A stretch of 31,995 bases of DNA from an uncultured Anaerotruncus sp. GTDB taxonomy: Bacteria; Bacillota; Clostridia; Oscillospirales; Ruminococcaceae. The stretch covers positions 1 through 31,995 of the forward strand of contig NZ_CABUCJ010000018.1 in the NCBI RefSeq assembly GCF_902490045.1, given 5' to 3'. Both the position numbers and the translations under genes were made by a program. Shown in pieces: positions 22,172 through 28,317 of this stretch (the stretch's first letter is position 1; each line of letters opens with the position of its first letter). The notes below the pieces were generated by a model, which was given only the letters and a program-made list of their open reading frames with translations, made no database searches and had not been told where the DNA came from.

Positions 22172-23205
22172 GACGGCACCTCGAAGTGATAGCTCCCGCC
22201 CGGGTCGGCGGGGGTGAACCGGTCCAAAAGGTCGTCCGAGACATAGACGTTGCGCTCCCGATCGATGACGACCAGCCCGCAGCCGAGCGTGTTGAGGTTC
22301 TCAAGGACGTAGTCCCTGCCCCTGATAAACAGCCAGGTCGACATACTGTCGGCAAGCGCCCCGTCGGGCGAGACGACCGACACGGACATCAGCCCGGTGT
22401 CGGCCGGACGGCCCGTCGCGGGGTCGAGGATGTGGTGGTAGCGCACCCCGTCCCGCTCGAAATAGCGTTCGTAGTCCCCCGAGGTCGCCATCGTCGTGTC
22501 GGACAGCGTCACCACCGCAATGTAGTCGTTCCCGCCGCCGCGCGGATCGCGTATTCCGAATTTCAGGGGCTCCCCGTCCGGCTTCGCCCCCATCGCCATG
22601 ATGTTGCCGCCGATGGAAATGTAGCCCGATTCGACGCCGTGTTCCCGCGCGGCCCTGCGTGCCGCGTCGCAGGCGTAGCCCTTGGCGACGCCGCCGACGT
22701 CGACCGCCTGCCCCTCGCGGCGCAGCATGGCCGACCGGTCCGCGGGATTTAAGAGAATGTCCCGGTACCCGACGAGGGCGCGCAGCTCTTCGATGCGCGC
22801 GCCGGAGGGCACCTGCGGATGACCGGAGGTGACCCCCCATTCGGCGGTGAGCGGGGCCACGGTCACGTCGAACGCGCCGCCCGACGCCTCACCGAACTCC
22901 ACGCAGCGGGAGAGCAGCCCATAGGTGTCCTCCGAGAGGGGGACGTACCCCCTCCCCGCGTTTTCATTGAGCCGCCCGACCTCCGAATCGGGCAGGTACA
23001 TCGACATGCGCGACTCGATTCCCGCGAGCTCCGCCTCAATCGCGTCCTTGGCCTCCTGCGCGTTCTTCCCGTAGAGCTTGTATTCCACAATGGTATCCAT
23101 GAGAAACGACGTGCCCGTCACAGGGGCCTGCCGCCCGCCGCAGCCGGCAAGCAGCAGGAGCCCGATGAAAAGCCCCGTTATCCGTATTCCCCTCGACAAT
23201 GGCAT
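22168..23205 (-). CDS. apbE: FAD:protein FMN transferase (ApbE), lipoprotein
   Basis: 345 residues. A lipoprotein signal ends in LLLLAGCGG, with the lipidated cysteine at position 22. Family motifs follow: FLMDTIVEYKLYG, SMYLPDSEVGRLNENAG, GAFDVTVAPL, the FAD-binding DVGGVAKGYACD, GYISIGGNIMAMG and the metal-binding TSGDYERYF with HHILDPATGRPAD. ApbE attaches FMN to threonine in S/T-G-A-T motifs on the outer face of the membrane, where RnfG and RnfD need it. ATG 23205 follows AAAGGA; upstream in-frame codons run into the preceding terminator and are rejected. A weak promoter may lie at 23239-23268. Confidence 0.93.
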   Translation of the reverse strand: MPLSRGIRITGLFIGLLLLAGCGGRQAPVTGTSFLMDTIVEYKLYGKNAQEAKDAIEAELAGIESRMSMYLPDSEVGRLNENAGRGYVPLSEDTYGLLSRCVEFGEASGGAFDVTVAPLTAEWGVTSGHPQVPSGARIEELRALVGYRDILLNPADRSAMLRREGQAVDVGGVAKGYACDAARRAAREHGVESGYISIGGNIMAMGAKPDGEPLKFGIRDPRGGGNDYIAVVTLSDTTMATSGDYERYFERDGVRYHHILDPATGRPADTGLMSVSVVSPDGALADSMSTWLFIRGRDYVLENLNTLGCGLVVIDRERNVYVSDDLLDRFTPADPGGSYHFEVPS

Positions 23206-23238
23206 AAATCCTTTCGGCTGGCATCTTTTCGGTCGAAA

Positions 23239-23268
23239 ATCCTGCACAGATTGACAAAAAATCGTCAA
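23239..23268 (-). promoter_or_regulatory. Weak candidate promoter for the apbE-rnf operon
   Basis: TTGACG (23263-23268) and CAGGAT (23239-23244) are spaced 18 bases apart on the minus strand. The -10 match is poor. The -35 box is part of a small inverted repeat (TTGAC and GTCAA, 23251-23268) that could be an operator. Confidence 0.3.
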
Positions 23269-23276
23269 CAGTGAAA

Positions 23277-23299
23277 ACACCCCGCGGGAGGCGGGGTGT
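23277..23299 (-). terminator. Terminator after the CD1247-type gene
   Basis: A 9-base perfect stem (ACACCCCGC / GCGGGGTGT) with a five-base loop is followed by TTTT on the minus strand, 30 bases after the stop of the gene at 23329. Confidence 0.8.
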
Positions 23300-23328
23300 C
23301 TTCCGACGGAATCCGTTCGGGATATCCT

Positions 23329-23766
23329 TTATTTGTCTTCGTTGCCGGACTCTTCGCTTTCTTCCCCGTCGTCCTCAAGATCGAACTCCAACAACTCGCC
23401 GCAGTTCGGGCAGGTGGTCTGCCCCTCCTCCAGCATGTCGGAATCGATGCAGACGATGTCGCCGCAGGTCGGGCAGCAGACCTCATAGATGTCGCCGTCC
23501 TCAAAGTCCTCCGCGCCGCACTCGTCGCAGTCGCACTCGTCGTCGAGGTCGTAGTAGTCCTCCTCGAGGGAGCCGAGGTCCTCGTCGATCGTCTCGACCT
23601 GCTCGGTGAGCTCGTCGAGCTCCGCCTCGAGGTCGGACACGGTGAGCGCCATATCGTCAAACGCGTCGATCAGGGCCTTGATGACCTTGCCCTCCTTGGT
23701 GCTCTCGTCAATGCCGAGGCCCTCGGCCAGGCCTTTGATATAAGCGGCCCGTTCAGTAATCGTCAT
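23329..23766 (-). CDS. CD1247 N-terminal domain protein, acidic zinc-ribbon
   Basis: 145 residues. An N-terminal helical domain (about 1-55, ITERAAYIKGLAEGLGIDES) matches proteins of Clostridia named after CD1247. An acidic coiled stretch and cysteine pairs follow: CDCDECG, then CCPTCGD and CPNCGE. The last two form a probable zinc ribbon. The C-terminus is strongly acidic. No enzymatic motif is visible and the function is unknown. AAGGAGG precedes ATG 23766. It follows efp by 49 bases without an obvious terminator, so it may share its transcript. Confidence 0.75.
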   Translation of the reverse strand: MTITERAAYIKGLAEGLGIDESTKEGKVIKALIDAFDDMALTVSDLEAELDELTEQVETIDEDLGSLEEDYYDLDDECDCDECGAEDFEDGDIYEVCCPTCGDIVCIDSDMLEEGQTTCPNCGELLEFDLEDDGEESEESGNEDK

Positions 23767-23815
23767 GGTAACGCCTCCTTAAAAATCATATATTCCATTC
23801 ATGTGGGTCGGCAGG

Positions 23816-24373
23816 TTACGCGCGCTCCATATACTCCCCGGTGCGGGTGTCGACCTTGATGTGGTCGCCCTCATTGATGAAGAGCGGGACGCGGATTTCG
23901 GCGCCCGTCTCGAGCGTCGCGGGCTTGGTCGCGTTGGTGGCGGTGTCGCCCTTGAAGCCCGGGTCGGTCTGGGTGACCTCAAGCTCGATGAAGAAGGGCG
24001 GCTCGACGCCGAAGACCTTGCCCTTGTAGGAGAGCACCTTGCAGTCCATGTTCTCCTTGACGAACTTGAAGTTGTCGCCCAGCACGTCCTTGGAGATCGG
24101 GATGTTCTCATAGGTCTCATTGTCCATGAAATAGTAGAGGTCGCCGTCGCTGTAGAGGTACTGCATGTCCTTCCTCTCCACATAGGCGGTCGGGAACTTA
24201 TCGGTCGGGTTGAAGGTTTTCTCCGTCACCGAACCGGAAATCACGTTCCTGATCTTGGTGCGGACAAACGCCGCGCCCTTTCCGGGCTTGACATGCTGGA
24301 ACTCGATGATCTGGACCACGTTGCCGTCCATCTCAAAGGTCACGCCATTTCTAAAATCGCCGGCAGAAATCAT
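23816..24373 (-). CDS. efp: Translation elongation factor P
   Basis: 185 residues, full length, with three domains. EF-P relieves ribosome stalling at consecutive prolines. The domain I tip loop reads HVKPGKGAAFVR; Lys32 is the position modified in many bacteria. Domain II has VLSYKGKVFGVEPPFFIELEV and domain III ends with the DPGFKGDTATNATKPATLETG and VPLFINEGD signatures. GGAGGG lies six bases before ATG 24373. It has its own promoter at 24459-24487. The gene order pepQ-efp is common in Firmicutes. No modifying enzyme gene is present nearby. Confidence 0.97.
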   Translation of the reverse strand: MISAGDFRNGVTFEMDGNVVQIIEFQHVKPGKGAAFVRTKIRNVISGSVTEKTFNPTDKFPTAYVERKDMQYLYSDGDLYYFMDNETYENIPISKDVLGDNFKFVKENMDCKVLSYKGKVFGVEPPFFIELEVTQTDPGFKGDTATNATKPATLETGAEIRVPLFINEGDHIKVDTRTGEYMERA

Positions 24374-24458
24374 ATGTTACCCTCCAAATATTCTGATACG
24401 TCTGTCTTTTTCCCGTCCAAAGCACGGTCAGATCGGTACCATCCAGATTAACACTCTA

Positions 24459-24487
24459 ATTCTATATTATAATCGCTCATTTTGCAA
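24459..24487 (-). promoter_or_regulatory. Promoter for efp
   Basis: TTGCAA (24482-24487) and TAGAAT (24459-24464) are spaced by 17 bases on the minus strand in an AT-rich gap. A TATAAT overlaps the spacer. The leader would be about 80 bases and shows nothing recognisable. Confidence 0.6.
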
Positions 24488-24504
24488 GCCCTATTCGCAG
24501 AGAA

Positions 24505-25578
24505 TTATAGGATGATCAGCGACTTGTCGGAATGTGTGAGGTCCTCGCAGCCGTCCTTTGTCACAAGCACCATATCTTCGATGCGCACGCCGAACCGCCC
24601 CTCGAGGTAGATGCCCGGCTCGGCCGTCATGACCATGCCCGGCTCGCACGCCGTCTCGTCCCCCCTGCCGAAGCGCGGGTCCTCGTGGATTTCCAGCCCG
24701 AGCGAATGGCCGGTCGTATGGCCGAAGCAGGCGCCGTAGCCCGCGTCCGCGATGATGTCCCGCGCGGCGGCGTCCACCACCCGGCAGACCTCCCCCGGCC
24801 TGACGGCCGCGATCGCGGCGAGCTGGGCGCGCAGCACCGTGTCGTAGATCATCCGCTGCTCGTCGGTGACCTCCCCCACCGCGACGGTGCGGGTCATGTC
24901 GGAGCAGTAGCCGCCCACGAGGCAGCCGAAGTCCATCGTGATAAAATCGCCGCGCGCGACCGTTTTGTCGGTCGGCACGCCGTGCGGCATCGAGGAGTTC
25001 CTGCCCGAGACGACGATATAGTCGAAGGAGGGGCCCTCCGAGCCGTGGCGGAAGGTGTAGTCGAGCAGCTCGCCGGCGATCTCCCGGTCGGTGAGCCCAG
25101 GACGGATATAGCCGCAGATGTGGGAAAACGCCTCGTCCGTCACCTTCTGCGCCGCGCGGATGGCGTCGATCTCGTCGGGCGATTTGATCATCCGCATGCG
25201 GCGGATGACGTCGTTCACCTTTCCGTTCATCACGAATTCCACGCCCGGGACCTTTTCCTTCCAGGCGGTAAATTCAGAAAGGGTCATGTATTCGCTCTCC
25301 ACCGCGACGCGCCTGACGCCGTGGCGTTTGGCAAGCTCCCCGATCTGCTCGTAGAGCTTGTCCTGTAAAACGACCTCGGCGCCGCGCACGACCGCGCGCG
25401 CCTTCTCGATGTAGCGGAAGTCGATCACAAAGGCTGCGCCCGCGTTCTTCACCGCGAAGAGGGTGCCCGCCGTCGAATGCATGCCGGTGAAGTACTGCCG
25501 TCCCACCTGCGAGGCGATCAGCACCGCGTCGATCCCGTCGGGAAGCTGACCGAGCAGCCGTTCAATTCTGTTTTGCAT
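24505..25578 (-). CDS. Xaa-Pro aminopeptidase/dipeptidase (M24 family)
   Basis: 357 residues. An N-terminal creatinase-like domain (about 1-125) precedes a pita-bread metallopeptidase domain. The five metal ligands can be placed: MDFG, CSDMTRT, GHTTGHSLGLEIHE, MTAEPGIYLEG and RIEDMV. These enzymes cleave next to proline in short peptides. A GGAGGAGA site lies just before ATG 25578, 12 bases after the second aroQ. This is the Bacillus yqhT/papA position in the aroQ-papA-efp neighbourhood. Sequence does not decide between aminopeptidase P and prolidase specificity. Confidence 0.93.
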   Translation of the reverse strand: MQNRIERLLGQLPDGIDAVLIASQVGRQYFTGMHSTAGTLFAVKNAGAAFVIDFRYIEKARAVVRGAEVVLQDKLYEQIGELAKRHGVRRVAVESEYMTLSEFTAWKEKVPGVEFVMNGKVNDVIRRMRMIKSPDEIDAIRAAQKVTDEAFSHICGYIRPGLTDREIAGELLDYTFRHGSEGPSFDYIVVSGRNSSMPHGVPTDKTVARGDFITMDFGCLVGGYCSDMTRTVAVGEVTDEQRMIYDTVLRAQLAAIAAVRPGEVCRVVDAAARDIIADAGYGACFGHTTGHSLGLEIHEDPRFGRGDETACEPGMVMTAEPGIYLEGRFGVRIEDMVLVTKDGCEDLTHSDKSLIIL

Positions 25579-25590
25579 GGATGTCTCCTC

Positions 25591-26022
25591 CTATTTCATT
25601 GCCGCCAGCGCGTCGAGCGCCAGCAGGTAGCTCTGCCTGCCAAACCCGTAGACGCCGCCCGCGCAGACGGGCGCGATCACCGAGTGGTGCCGGAATTCCT
25701 CGCGCGCATAGACGTTGGACAGGTGCACCTCCACGACCGGCACGCCGCAAGCCGCGATCGCGTCCCGCAGGGCGATGCTCGTGAAGGTGTAATCCCCCGC
25801 GTTGAGCGCCACGCCGTCATAGGCCCCGCGCGCCGCGTGGAGCCTGTCGAGCAGCTCCCCCTCGTGGTTGGACTGGAAAAAATCGCATGCGTATCCCCGC
25901 CTTTCGGCGTGCGCCGCGATCCTCCGGTTGATCTCCTCCAGCGTCTCGGTCCCGTAGACGCCCGGCTCACGCATCCCCGTGAGGTTGAGGTTGGGACCGT
26001 GCATGACCAGCATCCGTTTCAC
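25591..26022 (-). CDS. Type II 3-dehydroquinate dehydratase-like paralogue, active-site His replaced
   Basis: 143 residues, the usual length. Most of the type II dehydroquinase pattern is intact: HGPNLNL (N11), REPGVYG (Arg18, Tyr23), VEVHLSN (H100) and EEFRHHS (R111). The conserved T-H-T/Y-S segment reads YTFTS: residue 80 is Phe where the neighbour and the family have His, and residue 77 is Asp instead of Ala or Gly. It starts at GTG 26022, which overlaps the stop of the first copy (GTGA), with GGAGG upstream. By hand alignment about 103 of 143 residues match the first copy without gaps. Activity may be lost or altered; see the finding on this pair. Confidence 0.85.
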   Translation of the reverse strand: MKRMLVMHGPNLNLTGMREPGVYGTETLEEINRRIAAHAERRGYACDFFQSNHEGELLDRLHAARGAYDGVALNAGDYTFTSIALRDAIAACGVPVVEVHLSNVYAREEFRHHSVIAPVCAGGVYGFGRQSYLLALDALAAMK

Positions 26023-26450
26023 TGCATCGCCTCCAACGCGTCGATTGCCAGCAGGTAGCCCTGCTTGCCGAAGCCGAAGATCCCCCCCGCGCAGACGGGC
26101 GCGATCACCGATTTGTGCCGGAACTCCTCGCGCGCGTGCACGTTGGAGAGGTGCACCTCCACCACCGGGATGCGGATCGCGGCGATCGCGTCCCGGATGG
26201 CGATGCTGTAGTGGGTATAGGCGCCCGCGTTGAGCACCACGCCGTCGTATTCGGCGCGCGCCGCATGGAGTTTGTCGATGATTGCACCCTCGTGGTTGGA
26301 CTGGAACACGTCGCACAAAAGGCCCTTCGCCGCGGCATGCGCCACGATCTGCCGGTTGATGTCGTCGATCCCCTCGGTCCCGTAGACGCCAGGCTCCCGC
26401 ACGCCCACAAGGTTGAGGTTCGGCCCGTGGATGACCAGAATCTTTTTCAT
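26019..26450 (-). CDS. aroQ: 3-dehydroquinate dehydratase, type II
   Basis: 143 residues. It dehydrates 3-dehydroquinate to 3-dehydroshikimate in aromatic amino acid synthesis, as a dodecamer. Active-site positions are present: N11 (HGPNLNL), Arg18 and Tyr23 (REPGVYG), N74 and H80 (NAGAYTHYS), D87, H100 (VEVHLSN) and R111 (EEFRHKS). The segment after Tyr23 reads TEGIDDI where most family members have S-x-T-L-x-D-I; the second copy keeps TETLEEI. ATG 26450 overlaps the stop of the nuclease gene, with AAAGGCGG before it. It is the copy more likely to be catalytically competent. Confidence 0.93.
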   Translation of the reverse strand: MKKILVIHGPNLNLVGVREPGVYGTEGIDDINRQIVAHAAAKGLLCDVFQSNHEGAIIDKLHAARAEYDGVVLNAGAYTHYSIAIRDAIAAIRIPVVEVHLSNVHAREEFRHKSVIAPVCAGGIFGFGKQGYLLAIDALEAMQ

Positions 26451-27316
26451 GACTGTCCGCCTTTCGCTGTCAGATACATCCGTTTCATCGCCCCCGCGTC
26501 CTCCGCCTGCGTGCCCGCGGACTCGCAGATAAAGGTGGGGGTGCAGTTCTTCTTCGCAACCAGTTCGGCAAGCGGCTCGAAATCCGGGCCGAATTCGGCG
26601 TCCTCAAAGGTCAGGTGGACCTTCTCCCCGCCGGGAACGGTGTAGGCGATCTTGCTGAAGTGGGAGTGGAAGAGCCGCATCCGGTCAAGGCCGACCGCGT
26701 TCTCCGTCTCCTCCAGGATCTTCGCGTAGGCGGCGGGTCCGTCGACGCCGCCGTAGGTGCGCGCGTTGAGATGCCCGAAGTCGATGCAGGGGAGGATGCG
26801 CTCGTCGAGCTTGCACAGCGCGAGCACCTCCGAAAGGGTGCCGAGCTGGTTTAATTTCCCCATCGTCTCGGGGCACATGCGGATGTGGGAAAGCCCCTGC
26901 GCGTCGAGCGCCGCGATGCACTTTTTCATCGTGTCGCACGCGAGCCCGAGCGCCGTCTCCCGGCTGATCTTCCCGCACGACCCGGTGTGGATCACGATGC
27001 GGTCCCCGCCCATCGCGTCCACCGCGCGGGCCGACTGGAGGACGTAGTCGAGGCTTTTGAGGCGTTTTTCCTCCTCCACGCTCGACATTGAGATATAGTA
27101 GGGCGCGTGCAGGCTCAGCTGGATGTCCTTCGCCGCACACAGCTCCCCGAGCTGGCGGCAGTTCGCCTCGGAGATCTTGACCCCCCGCCCGCACTGGTAC
27201 TCGAACGCGTCCAGCCCCATCCTTTCCAGGTATTCGGGCAGGTCGGTGTTCTTTTTATAGCCCATCCCGGTGAAACTCTGCGAGTTCCCCGCCGGGCCAA
27301 ACCGGATTTTCGCCAT
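26447..27316 (-). CDS. Endonuclease IV-like TIM-barrel protein (AP endonuclease family 2)
   Basis: 289 residues. The Nfo-type metal-ligand series is visible: SLHAPYYI, IVIHTGSCG, MCPETMGK, CIDFGHLNAR, LFHSHFSK and FICESAG. Endonuclease IV cuts DNA at abasic sites using three zinc ions. The protein lies within the length range of the family (about 280), but the GQC/sequence detail differs from textbook Nfo, and many clostridial members are annotated only as TIM-barrel or deoxyribonuclease IV. ATG 27316 overlaps the yqeG stop by one base (TGATG). It is in an operon with yqeG and aroQ, which is not typical for a DNA-repair gene. Confidence 0.83.
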   Translation of the reverse strand: MAKIRFGPAGNSQSFTGMGYKKNTDLPEYLERMGLDAFEYQCGRGVKISEANCRQLGELCAAKDIQLSLHAPYYISMSSVEEEKRLKSLDYVLQSARAVDAMGGDRIVIHTGSCGKISRETALGLACDTMKKCIAALDAQGLSHIRMCPETMGKLNQLGTLSEVLALCKLDERILPCIDFGHLNARTYGGVDGPAAYAKILEETENAVGLDRMRLFHSHFSKIAYTVPGGEKVHLTFEDAEFGPDFEPLAELVAKKNCTPTFICESAGTQAEDAGAMKRMYLTAKGGQS

Positions 27317-27813
27317 CAGTGTGTTCCCTTCCGCCCGCCGCGCAGGACGAGCCTTTCCAATCTGCGCTTCAGTTTAAAGAACGGGAAATCCTCCAGCTCG
27401 ATCGGCTCCACCAGGATGGAAGCCGCCCCCGCGAGGTTGGCGCAGAGCACGTCGGTAAAGACCTGGTCGCCGACGATCGCGATCTCCCGCGCGTCCGCCC
27501 CAAGCCGCTCCCGCGCGCGGCGCACGCCGCCCCCGAGGGGCTTGGCCGCGTCCGCGATGCAGCCCACGCCGAGCTTTTCGGCGAACGGCTCCACCCGGGC
27601 GGGGCGGTTGTTGGAGAGGATGAAGAGGCGGACGCCCGCCGCCCGCAGCTTCGCGAGCCAGACGTGCACGCCGTCCGCCACGTCGGGGTTGTCGTGGGTG
27701 GTCAGGGTGTTGTCCACATCGAGCAGCAGCACCGTGATCCCCTTGTCCCGGAGCCACTCCGGCGGGATGTCCCACGCGCGCCGGAACCGGTAGTCGGGCT
27801 GAAAGATGGCCAT
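27316..27813 (-). CDS. yqeG: YqeG family HAD IIIA-type phosphatase
   Basis: 165 residues. The HAD nucleophile motif is LLDVDNTLTTH (D32, D34), followed by FILSNNRPAR and KPLGGGVRRA, then IVGDQVFTDVLCANLAG carrying the last acidic motif. YqeG proteins act as phosphatases linked to phosphatidylglycerophosphate metabolism in some organisms; the precise bacterial role is less certain. ATG 27813 is chosen over upstream codons because GGAGGG lies seven bases before it. It heads the operon yqeG-nuclease-aroQ-aroQ2-pepQ and has a good promoter at 27889-27917. Confidence 0.88.
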   Translation of the reverse strand: MAIFQPDYRFRRAWDIPPEWLRDKGITVLLLDVDNTLTTHDNPDVADGVHVWLAKLRAAGVRLFILSNNRPARVEPFAEKLGVGCIADAAKPLGGGVRRARERLGADAREIAIVGDQVFTDVLCANLAGAASILVEPIELEDFPFFKLKRRLERLVLRGGRKGTH

Positions 27814-27888
27814 ATCCGGTCCCTCCATTTCCTGTGGAATCCCCGCCAAAGGGGCGGGCGCGGGCGCAGGCGCCGCCCGTACCCGGAT

Positions 27889-27917
27889 ATTGTACCGCAA
27901 AGCGTCCCGATTTACAA
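27889..27917 (-). promoter_or_regulatory. Promoter for the yqeG-aroQ-pepQ operon
   Basis: TTGTAA (27912-27917) and TACAAT (27889-27894) are spaced by 17 bases on the minus strand. A GC-rich hairpin (27920-27940, TTGCCGCCC / GGGCGGCAA) lies just upstream of the -35 box. Confidence 0.65.
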
Positions 27918-27951
27918 CCTTGCCGCCCGCCGGGCGGCAAAAAAATGTGCA

Positions 27952-27980
27952 AAACGGGCGGGGATATTCCCCGCCCGTTT
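27952..27980 (-). terminator. Terminator of rpsU
   Basis: A 13-base perfect stem (AAACGGGCGGGGA / TCCCCGCCCGTTT) with a three-base loop, followed by TTTT on the minus strand and, a little further on, a run of seven T. It begins eight bases after the rpsU stop. Confidence 0.88.
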
Positions 27981-27988
27981 ATGGATGA

Positions 27989-28165
27989 TTATTTGAATTT
28001 ACGCTTACGAGCCGCCTCAGATTTCTTCTTGCGCTTGACAGAAGGCTTTTCGTAGTGCTCTCTCTTGCGGACCTCGGCGAGGACGCCGGAGCGGGCGCAA
28101 GAACGTTTGAAGCGCCGCAGCGCGCTGTCCAAAGACTCATTGTCCTTGACTCTGATTTCTGACAT
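27989..28165 (-). CDS. rpsU: 30S ribosomal protein S21
   Basis: 58 residues, full length. The sequence opens MSEIRVKDNESLDSALRRFK and continues through SCARSGVLAEVRKREHYEKP into a lysine/arginine-rich tail (KRKKKSEAARKRKFK), which is the S21 pattern. S21 sits on the small subunit platform and helps start translation. A GGAGGG element precedes ATG 28165 by a longer than usual gap, with AGG closer in. It is a single-gene unit with its own consensus promoter and strong terminator. Confidence 0.97.
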   Translation of the reverse strand: MSEIRVKDNESLDSALRRFKRSCARSGVLAEVRKREHYEKPSVKRKKKSEAARKRKFK

Positions 28166-28232
28166 TTACCTATTCCCTCCCCACGCCGTCCGGCAGGAGT
28201 TGATACCCGCAAAGATGTGGATAACAAAATTT

Positions 28233-28262
28233 ATTATACTATGAAAGTGCCCGATTTGTCAA
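28233..28262 (-). promoter_or_regulatory. Consensus promoter for rpsU
   Basis: Perfect boxes TTGACA (28257-28262) and TATAAT (28233-28238) on the minus strand are separated by 18 bases. The leader is about 60 bases. Confidence 0.85.
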
Positions 28263-28317
28263 GCAGTTTGCCCCGCCTTTCGGCGCAAAGCCGCCGGCCC
28301 GCATGAATACGGGGTTT

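Larger units (their letters stand above)
25591..26450 (-). repeat. Tandem duplication of aroQ (two 432-base copies)
   Basis: Copies at 26019-26450 and 25591-26022 are equal in length, head-to-tail and overlap by four bases. The encoded proteins align without gaps at roughly 72 percent identity by eye, so the duplication is old enough for both to have diverged. Confidence 0.85.

Noticed and set aside
23206..23280. Longer N-terminus for ApbE
   Set aside because: The extra codons overlap the preceding terminator and would bury the lipoprotein signal; ATG 23205 has a ribosome site and gives a normal signal peptide.
27920..27940. Second terminator between rpsU and yqeG
   Set aside because: The 9- to 10-base stem has no T-run after it on the minus strand; the T-run lies before it. 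The hairpin just downstream of rpsU is the better terminator.
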